From positions 1 to 6,079 of the forward strand of contig WTJO01000070.1 of the NCBI GenBank assembly GCA_011524805.1: a stretch of DNA of 6,079 bases, in the 5' to 3' direction. This DNA is from Alphaproteobacteria bacterium (GTDB lineage: Bacteria; Pseudomonadota; Alphaproteobacteria; Puniceispirillales; Puniceispirillaceae). Shown here in pieces: positions 1-6,079 of this stretch (position 1 is its first letter; each line of letters opens with the position of its first letter). A program made the position numbers and the translations under genes. The notes below the pieces were generated by a model. It was not told where the DNA came from, made no database searches, and saw only the letters and a list, made by a program, of their open reading frames with translations.

Positions 1-296
1 CTAAGACGCTGTGGCGGCACAAGTGCCGAAGATAATGTCAGCTTATTTTCTGGTACATAGATAGCCGGATTAAATCCGAGTCCCTGAATATGATCATGAT
101 GAAAATGGCTGAACAGCAACAGACGGGTTTGTGCCGAGGGGTTTAATTCTGCATGGGCAAAGCCTGTGCCTGCATCATAGAAAATCTGGGTGCTGGCGGT
201 GGCTATTTCTATAGAACTGGTATTACCGCCGAAGCGTGACCTATCTGCAGATGGTGTCGGCATACTGCCTCTCACGCCATGCATTTTCAATAACAT
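1..296 (-). CDS. Metallo-beta-lactamase-fold hydrolase, N-terminal part (runs off left edge)
   Basis: An uninterrupted minus-strand frame of 98 codons starts with ATG at 296-294 and continues past base 1. An in-frame TAG at 302-300 rules out a longer start, and a purine-rich GGGGGA (311-306) lies nine bases upstream as a possible ribosome site. The translation begins MLLKMHGVRGSMPTP, then has RFGGNTSS (residues 21-28), DAGTG (41-45) and SHFHHDHIQG (63-72). The last is the HxHxDH metal-binding motif (H64, H66, D68, H69). The GVRGSxPTP / GGNTS / DAGTG / HxHxDH order is typical of PhnP/RNase Z-like MBL hydrolases (Lactamase_B_2 type), usually 250-300 residues long, so about a third is visible. 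It is cytoplasmic by lack of a signal peptide. The substrate cannot be read from this part. Its divergent position next to an adenylate cyclase makes cyclic-nucleotide phosphodiesterase activity a reasonable guess, since some MBL proteins hydrolyse cAMP, but this is inference only. Confidence 0.85.
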   Translation of the reverse strand, partial: MLLKMHGVRGSMPTPSADRSRFGGNTSSIEIATASTQIFYDAGTGFAHAELNPSAQTRLLLFSHFHHDHIQGLGFNPAIYVPENKLTLSSALVPPQRL

Positions 297-450
297 CTGC
301 TATCGTCCCCCGCCATCTGCATATACCGCAATTATCCCGAACAATCATCTGCCGACAGCCAGAATGTCGCCAAAATCCTGATAGCTAATATCTGCCCCTG
401 TGCTGAGCATAGCCGCTATCAGACGGCGATGACAATAGCGAAGCACCGGA

Positions 451-462
451 TTTAGCGCTAAA
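451..462. promoter_or_regulatory. 12-bp perfect palindrome, possible operator
   Basis: TTTAGCGCTAAA reads the same on both strands and lies about 70 bases upstream of the candidate cyclase -10. Perfect symmetry in a divergent promoter region suggests a dimeric regulator site. No known consensus was recognised, and a palindrome of this length can arise by chance. Confidence 0.25.
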
Positions 463-564
463 ACCCTATGCCAATACAGCCGTTATGGGGCAGGGGTGGT
501 CAATAAGGCTTTATTTGTGGCATTATCTCATGTGATACTCTAACTCAGGGTACAGGTGAGGTGT

Positions 565-571
565 AGAAGGG
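565..571 (+). promoter_or_regulatory. Ribosome binding site deciding the cyclase start
   Basis: AGAAGGG lies seven bases before the ATG at 579. An in-frame TAG at 564-566 excludes a longer protein. The alternative ATG at 603 would remove the first beta strand of the cyclase fold, so 579 is preferred. Confidence 0.6.
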
Positions 572-578
572 CGGTACA

Positions 579-1463
579 ATGCGAAGTTTGGGCGCTATTT
601 TCATGGCTGATGTGGTCAGCTATTCCAAAATGATGAGTTTTGACGAGGCAGGCACCCTTGATGCGTTACGGGCATTCAACAATGATACGCTGAAACCGCA
701 TCTGCAACGATATGGTGGCAGGCTGATAAAATCTATGGGGGATGGCTGGCTAATCGAATTTGGCAGCGCAACAGGCGCTGTTACCTGTGCGCTGAAACTT
801 CAGGAATTTCTGACACAAAATGAGAAGCTTACCCTGAGAATAGGCATCCATGTTGGTGATGTAGAACATGAAAATAATGATGTGTTCGGGGATACGGTAA
901 ATGTCGCCGCACGGCTTGAATCAATCGCCGAAAATGGGGATATCGCTATTTCATCGTCAACCTATCTATGTCTTGACCAGACGCTAGGTACACATTTCAA
1001 GGATTGCGGCAAACAGTCGCTTAAAAATATCTCAACCCCGATTGAAGTGTGGAGTACAGGCGGCATCAATCAGAGCTCGAAAGGGCTTATCCGCAAAGAT
1101 ACTGACAATCTGATTATGGCGGTGGTGCCCTTTAACGTATCAGGCAATAATCTTGGCGAGCTATCTGCCTCATTGCTTGAATCACTGCAAAGAGAGCTGA
1201 ACACCAAAGACTGGCTTGACTGTATTATCCAGAAAAATCCGGGCCCTGATGATTTCCAGATGGTCGGGGTGATTGAGGAAAGTCAGGGACGTGCGGCTAT
1301 CAATGTGACAATCTATGCGCCCGGACATAAAAATTTATGGTCAGGTGATTTTGCCGGCAAGCTTAGTCAGGCCAGCATTCTGGGTCCTGCACTGGCACAA
1401 CAGGTCGCCAATCAGGCCTTTATCGAAATTATGAAGGTAAAAGACAGATACGCAAAAAAATAG
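579..1463 (+). CDS. Class III adenylate cyclase with degenerate TolB-N-like C-terminal domain
   Basis: This is a 294-residue soluble protein with no signal peptide or membrane segment. Residues 1-160 form a class III nucleotide cyclase domain (ATP to cAMP). FMADVVSYSK holds metal-binding D11, and IKSMGDGWLIEF holds the adenine-specifying K51 and the second metal D55. DVFGDTVNVAARLE holds the adenine-specifying D101, N108 and transition-state R112. All positions needed for activity are present, and the K51/D101 pair points to ATP rather than GTP. Residues about 177-287 (from LIMAVVPFNVSG to about ANQAFIEIM) resemble the TolB-N-like domain of alphaproteobacterial cyclases, which usually starts AVLPFxNxSGD and has a conserved LW near its end, matched here by KNLWSGDF. 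It is short, and the TPR repeats that normally follow are absent. The gene is divergent from the MBL hydrolase and convergent with the exporter operon, whose HlyD protein carries a cyclic-nucleotide-binding domain. That makes it the likely local cAMP source. Confidence 0.92.
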   Translation: MRSLGAIFMADVVSYSKMMSFDEAGTLDALRAFNNDTLKPHLQRYGGRLIKSMGDGWLIEFGSATGAVTCALKLQEFLTQNEKLTLRIGIHVGDVEHENNDVFGDTVNVAARLESIAENGDIAISSSTYLCLDQTLGTHFKDCGKQSLKNISTPIEVWSTGGINQSSKGLIRKDTDNLIMAVVPFNVSGNNLGELSASLLESLQRELNTKDWLDCIIQKNPGPDDFQMVGVIEESQGRAAINVTIYAPGHKNLWSGDFAGKLSQASILGPALAQQVANQAFIEIMKVKDRYAKK

Positions 1464-1498
1464 CGCCCTGTTGATTCTATCCTTGAGTTGCTGTCTGC

Positions 1499-3439
1499 CT
1501 ATGGCTCTCTAAATGATGTATTAAGTGTTTTAATCACAGGGAAGAGCAGATAGGTCATAATTGTTCTTTTGCCTGATTTGATATTGCCTGTCACGCTCAT
1601 GCTTGGCAGCAGCTTGAACCCGTCAGGCAGTTTGATCAGATTATTTTCCAAGATAGTGACATCTGCGCGGTAGACATCGCGCTTTTCACCAAATACATCT
1701 TCATTGACAGTATCTCTGGACAGAAGAGATACTTCGCCCTTCAGCTCACCATGTTTCTGCGAGGGCAGGGCATCAAGCAGAATTTTCACCTCGGCATCCT
1801 GATAGACATGGGTGATATCCGAGGGGTCAATATCAACTTCAACATGATAATTTACATCTTCTGGCACGATGGTTGCGATCACATCGCCTGTACCAATAAC
1901 CGAACCTTCAAACCTGTCTTCGAGTTTCAGAATCGTGCCTGAAATAGGTGATACCACCTCAACATCCTGTATCTGGCGGTTCAGCTTGACAAACCGTTCT
2001 GCCAGCCCCTGACGTTTGCGCTGCAATTCCTGAAGCAGCGCATTTTTCTGCCTCAAAATACCAGAAATGAACTTTTCATTTTCAAGCTCTTCTTTTTCAA
2101 GCTGGATAGCATTTTTCCGCCTGTCTATCTCGGCGCTATGAATTGTCTGTTCAAGCGCGCTAATCTCGTCAAACAGGGTCGCAATATTCGAATTCAGGAA
2201 CTTTTTATGCTGCAATTGCGCCTGTGCCAGCTCATGCAGTTTTTTGTCATATTCTGTTTCCGGAATCAGGCGTACCTTGGCCAGCTTTCTGGTACGCATG
2301 ACCTCGGTTTCAAGAAAAGCGACCTGTGAGATAAGATCATCAAGTGACACGCTTAACTGGCCAACCTTGCTGTCAAATAGCGCCTGCTCATAGCTATCTG
2401 ACATCTTCTTGACTGCCCTGCCTTGCAGAAAGGCCAGCAGGCTGCGCTTCACATTGAGCTGGCGCATAGACGTTTCAAGCTGGAAGTCAATATTTTTAAG
2501 CTGAACTTCCAGCGTAACTATTTTGTTATTAAAGTCACGCTTCTGCATTGACAGCTCTAGCACCTGATCATCAAAAATTGCCTTTTGCAGAGCATCGGCA
2601 GGTGGCTTGAACTGGTTTGACAGCATAAAGCTTATCTCTGCCTGTGTGCGTTCAATATCTGTATCCACGCCAGAAAGCTGCTTTTTGGTGTCGCGGTAAT
2701 CTGCGGCAATCAGTGTTTCATCGAACAGGGCAATAGGCTGGCCTTTTTCTACGTCCTCACCTTCTTCGACAAGAATGGTCTTGATAACAGAAGAATAATT
2801 TGACTGCACAAGCACATTGGGAATTGAGGTCATGATTTTGCCGCGTGCAGATACCGTCACATCAATTTCTGCGATACTTGCCCACACGCCAAACGCCACC
2901 ACCATCAGGATGATCACCATCCCCGAGATAGATAGAGGCCTGCTTGGTGATATATTTGAAAATTCATCTATATCATCATTAAATTCACGCAATGTCTTAT
3001 TTGTTGAAAAATCAACCTTGGCAGTTGGGCCGCCCCCTGAATCGCCCTGCTGGTTCTGCCCGGACATGCTTTGCTCGTCAAACGCATCTCTTGTAAGCCG
3101 CTCATTTGCAGACCGTGCATAGCTGGCCAGCCGGCGCATCATGTCAAGCGCAATAGTGGGTGAACTGGATAGATGTTTTTTCAGACGCTCTTCTGTAATG
3201 ATTTTCAGTGTGCAATCTGTTTTGGCGCGGGCAGATGCACTTCTGGGGCTGTTTTCGATAATCGCCATCTCGCCAAATAACGCGCCTTCTTCCAGCTCGG
3301 CAAGCACAGTATGTTTATCACCTGTATTTTTGACCAGCTCAATGGTGCCTGTCTCAATCTGATAGGCAGTCTGGCCATATTCGCCTTCACGGAATACATA
3401 ATCGCCTGGCAGAAGGTGTAATGTATCATTTGTACTCAT
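1499..3439 (-). CDS. HlyD-family type I secretion membrane fusion protein with N-terminal cyclic-nucleotide-binding domain
   Basis: The protein has 646 residues; HlyD-type adaptors usually have about 400-480, and the excess is the N-terminal domain. Residues 1-118 are a cNMP-binding domain. Its phosphate-binding cassette FGEMAIIENSPRSASARA (55-72) has the ribose-contacting E57 and the phosphate-contacting R66 seen in CRP and PKA regulatory subunits, so ligand binding is expected. Residues 119-168 are a polar, Gly/Gln-rich linker. One membrane helix follows (about 171-190), then a periplasmic HlyD body: a first lipoyl half (210-238), long coiled-coil hairpin segments (about 245-490), the second lipoyl half (495-528, VVSPISGTIL) and a beta-barrel C-terminus. 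The topology puts the sensor in the cytoplasm beside the ABC exporter. The start is set by ATGA overlap with the exporter stop and by AGAGGT at 3450-3445. It is the last gene of the operon. The fusion suggests control of secretion by cAMP or cGMP; that role is inferred. Confidence 0.93.
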   Translation of the reverse strand: MSTNDTLHLLPGDYVFREGEYGQTAYQIETGTIELVKNTGDKHTVLAELEEGALFGEMAIIENSPRSASARAKTDCTLKIITEERLKKHLSSSPTIALDMMRRLASYARSANERLTRDAFDEQSMSGQNQQGDSGGGPTAKVDFSTNKTLREFNDDIDEFSNISPSRPLSISGMVIILMVVAFGVWASIAEIDVTVSARGKIMTSIPNVLVQSNYSSVIKTILVEEGEDVEKGQPIALFDETLIAADYRDTKKQLSGVDTDIERTQAEISFMLSNQFKPPADALQKAIFDDQVLELSMQKRDFNNKIVTLEVQLKNIDFQLETSMRQLNVKRSLLAFLQGRAVKKMSDSYEQALFDSKVGQLSVSLDDLISQVAFLETEVMRTRKLAKVRLIPETEYDKKLHELAQAQLQHKKFLNSNIATLFDEISALEQTIHSAEIDRRKNAIQLEKEELENEKFISGILRQKNALLQELQRKRQGLAERFVKLNRQIQDVEVVSPISGTILKLEDRFEGSVIGTGDVIATIVPEDVNYHVEVDIDPSDITHVYQDAEVKILLDALPSQKHGELKGEVSLLSRDTVNEDVFGEKRDVYRADVTILENNLIKLPDGFKLLPSMSVTGNIKSGKRTIMTYLLFPVIKTLNTSFREP

Positions 3440-3450
3440 CTGACACCTCT
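3436..3450 (-). promoter_or_regulatory. Translational coupling junction: ATGA overlap plus Shine-Dalgarno
   Basis: The exporter stop TGA and the HlyD start ATG share the tetranucleotide ATGA (3439-3436). AGAGGT (3450-3445) lies five bases upstream of the ATG inside the exporter's last codons. This is the classic sign of coupled translation and of a fixed stoichiometry between exporter and adaptor. Confidence 0.8.
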
Positions 3451-5604
3451 AGCCAATGAGCTTGTATAGCGCTCAAATTGTGGACTGATTACCTTTAGCT
3501 GTTTTTTCAGCAACTCTTTGACAGGCCCGTCTTCTGACAGAATCGCGCTGGTTGCACCGAACTGCACCATCTTGCTACCGTCAAAATACATGATTTTCTT
3601 ACACAGGCTGAGATTGTAAATATCTTTCGAAATCAGAATCACTGTCCTGCTTTTTGACAGAATATCAAAATTTGCCTTGAAGGTCAGAATACTGTCAGCT
3701 GTCATTTCAGACAGAATATCATCCAGAATAAGCACTTTCGGATTGCGGATAATCGCCCGTGCCAGAGACAGCTTTATTTGGAAATCTTTTGACCAGCTAT
3801 CTTTAAGATCGCCAACCTGACTTTCCAGTGTGATTTGCTGTTCCTGCATATCTTCCAGCAGATTGGCCATTTTACATGCCCATTCTATCCGGTCATTATT
3901 GGCGTTTGGCAGTACTTTTTGAAAATTGTCACGCAAACTGCCTGAGAAAAAATGGTTGGTATTATCTACCAGAGATACGTTGGCGCGCAGATGCTGAAGG
4001 TTGAAGCTGGATAAATCATTTCCATCAATCAGAATAGAGCCAGAATTTGGCGGATAAAGACCCTGTAGCAAATGCGCCAATGTACTTGAAGTATCACTAT
4101 TTTCGGCACACACACCAAGCGTCTCATGCATATCTATCGAAAAGGATACAGCCTCTAGCTGGGGTGTTGCCTCATCTTTGGCATAGCCAACATCACGGAA
4201 GGTAATGCCGCCGACAATGTCATGAAAATTGCCTGAATTTACATTTTCGGATGATAGCGAGCCTGCAGAGGAAAGCGAGGATAGCATTTGTGAGAGTTTT
4301 GCCATCTCGCCCGGAAACTCTACCAGCGACTGGGTAGGTCTGAAAATCTTGCCTATCAGCATATTCACGCCAATCAATACACCGGCGGACAGGCTTCCGG
4401 CAAAAACCAGATTAACGCCCAGAAACAGCACCACAACTGTCAGAATATTATTTATCAGCGTGCCCACTTCGGACAAAAAGGCGTTGCTGGCCATATTCCT
4501 GTCATTTGAGCGCAGATAGTTGCCTTCGACAATTTTCCATTCACTGATGATATCTTTTTCAAGCCCCAAGCGCTTAATATCAATAAAGCCGTCACTTACC
4601 GAATTAAGCACCTGCTGGCGTTCGGCAGCATAGCTATTATAATCTTTCTGGACAGACTGGCTTCTGCGTTTATGGATAGCTGTAATCAACGAATTCAGCA
4701 AGCAGGCGCCTATCACAACTGACCCAAGTAGCGGGCTATAAAATAGCAAGATAGGCGTAAATACAAGCACAGATACGATATCTGTAATAATACCTAGGAA
4801 TTTATGGATGATGAGCTGCCTGACCGTATTCAGGCTGTTACCCAGATTTGGAAATTGTGCACTCTGTTTCTGAAAGGTGGAAACAGGCAGGTTAATCAGC
4901 CTGCTGAAAATCTGCATGCCGTATTTCGCTTCAATTTTTGCGGCGGCAAGATTAATAATCGACGTTTTGTAATAGCTCAGCAGAAAATTGAAAATATGCG
5001 CAATCAGAACGCCGGAAGCGACCACATATAAGGTGGCATAGCTTTCATAATTTACGACCTTGTCAAGCACGATAATCAGAAACACAATCGGCGACAGCGC
5101 AAAGATATTGATAAACAGAATAATAAGAATGAGCTGGACAGCCAGCCATTTATCTTCCAGCACCTCATCAAAGATAGCAGATAGCGTAAGGGTGCCAGAT
5201 GTTTTTTCCAGCTTTCTACTTTTTTTGAACAGAAAGCCTGTACCGCTCCATAACTCATTAAATTTATCAATATCAATGGTTTCGGGTTTCGGTGTAGAGG
5301 CTTTGGGATCAATTATCGTGATGGTTTTCGGCACGCCATCTTCGGATACCAGCTTGATGACAATTACATAGCGGCCATTTTTCAGAAATGCCAGAACTGG
5401 CTGTTTTTCAAGTGCTATCCCCAGCCCGTCAAGATTGGATTTTACCGCCCTGCAGATAACAGAATGTTCTGAGGCGATAGCTTTGATTTCTTTGAATGTC
5501 AGTTCACGCTCGTCAATACCGTTTATCTTGCTGAATTGCTGTTCACCAAGTTCGACGCCAAGACGTCTAACGATAATCTGAAGACCGAGGGCTCCGGAAA
5601 GCAT
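3436..5604 (-). CDS. Type I secretion ABC exporter with C39-like domain and degenerate (pseudo-ATPase) nucleotide-binding domain
   Basis: This 722-residue protein has HlyB-type order. Residues 1-125 are a C39 peptidase-like domain: the catalytic Cys position is S3, the His position is Y79 (GRYVIV), and only D99 (IIDP) remains, so it is a non-proteolytic substrate-docking type. The transmembrane domain has helices near 153-180, 190-211, 268-305 and 380-422. The ATPase domain (about 465-690) keeps its fold but not its motifs. The Walker A position reads GVCAENSDTSST with S506 in place of Lys. The Q-loop Gln is D547, the LSGGQ position reads WSKDF (604-608), and the catalytic Glu after Walker B (VLILDD) is D629. 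The H-loop His is K660. The frame is intact, so this is not simple decay. It likely pairs with an active ABC subunit encoded elsewhere. In-frame TAG at 5619-5617 excludes a longer start, and the ribosome site is weak (AGAAAG, 5619-5614). It forms an operon with the HlyD gene. Confidence 0.9.
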   Translation of the reverse strand: MLSGALGLQIIVRRLGVELGEQQFSKINGIDERELTFKEIKAIASEHSVICRAVKSNLDGLGIALEKQPVLAFLKNGRYVIVIKLVSEDGVPKTITIIDPKASTPKPETIDIDKFNELWSGTGFLFKKSRKLEKTSGTLTLSAIFDEVLEDKWLAVQLILIILFINIFALSPIVFLIIVLDKVVNYESYATLYVVASGVLIAHIFNFLLSYYKTSIINLAAAKIEAKYGMQIFSRLINLPVSTFQKQSAQFPNLGNSLNTVRQLIIHKFLGIITDIVSVLVFTPILLFYSPLLGSVVIGACLLNSLITAIHKRRSQSVQKDYNSYAAERQQVLNSVSDGFIDIKRLGLEKDIISEWKIVEGNYLRSNDRNMASNAFLSEVGTLINNILTVVVLFLGVNLVFAGSLSAGVLIGVNMLIGKIFRPTQSLVEFPGEMAKLSQMLSSLSSAGSLSSENVNSGNFHDIVGGITFRDVGYAKDEATPQLEAVSFSIDMHETLGVCAENSDTSSTLAHLLQGLYPPNSGSILIDGNDLSSFNLQHLRANVSLVDNTNHFFSGSLRDNFQKVLPNANNDRIEWACKMANLLEDMQEQQITLESQVGDLKDSWSKDFQIKLSLARAIIRNPKVLILDDILSEMTADSILTFKANFDILSKSRTVILISKDIYNLSLCKKIMYFDGSKMVQFGATSAILSEDGPVKELLKKQLKVISPQFERYTSSLARGVR

Positions 5605-5627
5605 CTGCGTAACTTTCTAAAGGAAAA

Positions 5628-5654
5628 CCGGCACCAGAGAGTTTCCGGTGCCGG
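5628..5654 (-). terminator. Intrinsic terminator or attenuator between repeat-protein gene and exporter genes
   Basis: CCGGCACC (5628-5635) and GGTGCCGG (5647-5654) form a perfect 8-bp GC-rich stem with an 11-base loop. Read on the minus strand, the stem is followed at once by TTTTCCTTT (5627-5619), a U-rich tract. On the plus strand the flank is CAATTATTT, which is poorer, so the minus direction is favoured. It begins 15 bases after the repeat-protein stop and ends just before the exporter start, so it should reduce transcription into the exporter genes unless read through. No obvious promoter lies between it and the exporter ATG. Confidence 0.8.
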
Positions 5655-5669
5655 CAATTATTTCAGAGA

Positions 5670-6079
5670 CTAAACAACATCTGTTGGTTCGGGGTCTGAG
5701 TCTGCACCAGACACGTCATCCATGCCTTCAGCAGGCATATCTGCCATGCCGTCACCCATACCAGCAGCGGCTGTCTCATCAATCGCATTGACAGCAGCAT
5801 CTAAAGCCGGATCAAACGGTGCGCCACCGCCAGCGGTAGGGTCACCAGCGCCTCCCATTGGATCATCCATCGGTGGAAGTCCATCAGAAGGACCTCCAAA
5901 TGCTCCTATATCACCGTCACCAGGTGCCATGTTCCAGCCATCTCCTGGTGCTCCTGGGGGCGGAATTACATCAGGTGGTAAGCCTGCCATTTGTTCAGGA
6001 CCCATTGCCCCAATTGTATCTGGTGGCATCATCTCCATGTGACCAGGACTCATTCCACCCATGCAATCTGGTGGCATCA
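5670..6079 (-). CDS. Met/Pro/Gly-rich acidic octapeptide-repeat protein, C-terminal part; candidate secreted substrate
   Basis: The minus-strand frame stays open to the right edge, so the true start lies outside the window; the ATG at 6077 sits inside a repeat and is probably not a start. The first residues show an eight-residue period: MPPDCMGG, MSPGHMEM, MPPDTIGA, MGPEQMAG, LPPDVIPP, or 16 residues when odd and even units are paired. From about residue 40 the repeat breaks down into Gly/Pro/Asp-rich sequence (GDGWNMAPGDGD, then DDPMGGAGDP), followed by an Ala/Met/Asp-rich acidic tail ending EPTDVV. There are no membrane segments, and the only Cys is in the first repeat. The family was not identified. 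The position just upstream of type I exporter genes, the acidic Gly-rich character and the final Asp plus hydrophobic residues, like the DFxV end of some type I substrates, make it a plausible export substrate. A cell-surface or regulatory protein is also possible. Confidence 0.7.
   Translation of the reverse strand, partial: MPPDCMGGMSPGHMEMMPPDTIGAMGPEQMAGLPPDVIPPPGAPGDGWNMAPGDGDIGAFGGPSDGLPPMDDPMGGAGDPTAGGGAPFDPALDAAVNAIDETAAAGMGDGMADMPAEGMDDVSGADSDPEPTDVV
5984..6077 (-). repeat. Coding tandem repeat, about 24 bp (8 residues), 48-bp higher order
   Basis: Within the repeat protein, the unit [ML]-x-P-[DEG]-x-[MI]-x-x recurs every eight residues for roughly four units, with PPD units alternating with SPG/GPE units. 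The array continues to the window edge, so its copy number is unknown. The DNA copies have diverged, which argues for selection on the amino-acid pattern rather than very recent duplication. Confidence 0.65.

Larger units (their letters stand above)
297..578. promoter_or_regulatory. Divergent intergenic region between MBL hydrolase and adenylate cyclase
   Basis: No convincing coding frame was found in these 282 bases, so the region should hold promoters for both divergent genes. Facing the cyclase, TGTGATACT (531-539) fits an extended -10 (TGn plus GATACT, four of six matches to TATAAT), but no good -35 precedes it; transcription would start near 546. Facing the hydrolase, GATAAT (336-331, minus) is a weak -10-like hexamer. 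Two symmetric elements could be operators: the palindrome at 451-462 and the inverted repeat CGCTAT (414-419) / ATAGCG (435-440) with a 15-base spacer. None of these has experimental support, and the promoter assignments are weak. Confidence 0.45.

Noticed and set aside
190..381. Plus-strand 63-codon open frame in the left region
   Set aside because: It overlaps antisense to the MBL hydrolase, whose minus frame has clear family motifs, and its translation shows no recognisable domain.
531..535. TGTGA as a CRP-like half-site upstream of the cyclase
   Set aside because: The partner half TCACA is absent at the required spacing; the bases fit an extended -10 better.
1442..1496. Possible bidirectional terminator between the convergent genes (AGACAG / CTGTCT, and a T7 run on the minus strand at 1460-1454)
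   Set aside because: The stem is only six bp with a 43-base loop, and no GC-rich hairpin directly precedes the T run.
3205..3429. Minus-strand 74-codon frame inside the HlyD gene
   Set aside because: It lies within the cyclic-nucleotide-binding domain in another frame, and the main frame has the intact cassette motif.
3436..5604. Exporter gene as a pseudogene because of its lost ATPase motifs
   Set aside because: The 722-codon frame has no stop or frameshift, keeps its transmembrane domain and is translationally coupled to the adaptor, which fits a maintained pseudo-ATPase better than decay.
5722..6042. Plus-strand 106-codon open frame rich in Pro, Ser and Gly
   Set aside because: It is the antisense shadow of the low-complexity repeat protein; its composition follows from the opposite strand, and the minus frame holds the regular repeat.
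6075..6077. ATG as the start of the repeat protein
   Set aside because: It lies inside the repeat array, two bases from the window edge, with no room to see a ribosome site; the gene most likely continues beyond the window.

Overview
The window looks like a piece of a marine-type alphaproteobacterial genome. The lineage (SAR116 or Rhodospirillales-like) is an inference from moderate GC, a class III cyclase with a TolB-N-like tail, and a type I secretion locus beside a Met/Pro repeat protein. No rRNA or other marker confirms it.

Layout, left to right. (1) Positions 1-296, minus strand: the N-terminal 98 codons of a metallo-beta-lactamase-fold hydrolase that runs off the left edge. (2) 297-578: a divergent intergenic region with a 12-bp perfect palindrome and a candidate extended -10. 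(3) 579-1463, plus strand: a soluble class III adenylate cyclase with a full set of catalytic residues and a degenerate TolB-N-like tail. (4) 1464-1498: a 35-base gap between convergent genes. (5) 1499-3439, minus strand: an HlyD-type membrane fusion protein whose cytoplasmic N-terminus is a cyclic-nucleotide-binding domain. (6) 3436-5604, minus strand: a type I secretion ABC exporter with an inactive C39-like domain and a nucleotide-binding domain that has lost nearly all catalytic motifs. It overlaps the HlyD gene by four bases (ATGA). (7) 5628-5654: an intrinsic terminator reading on the minus strand. (8) 5670-6079, minus strand: the C-terminal end of an acidic Met/Pro/Gly-rich octapeptide-repeat protein, open at the right edge and a candidate export substrate.

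Working model (inference): the cyclase makes cAMP, the cyclic-nucleotide-binding domain on the HlyD protein senses it at the inner membrane, and the MBL hydrolase may remove it. This would be a cyclic-nucleotide-controlled type I secretion system. The exporter subunit seen here appears to be a pseudo-ATPase, so it would need a catalytic ABC partner encoded elsewhere. A TolC-type outer membrane channel is also not in the window. The repeat protein followed by a terminator and then the exporter genes resembles the hlyA / terminator / hlyB-hlyD arrangement.
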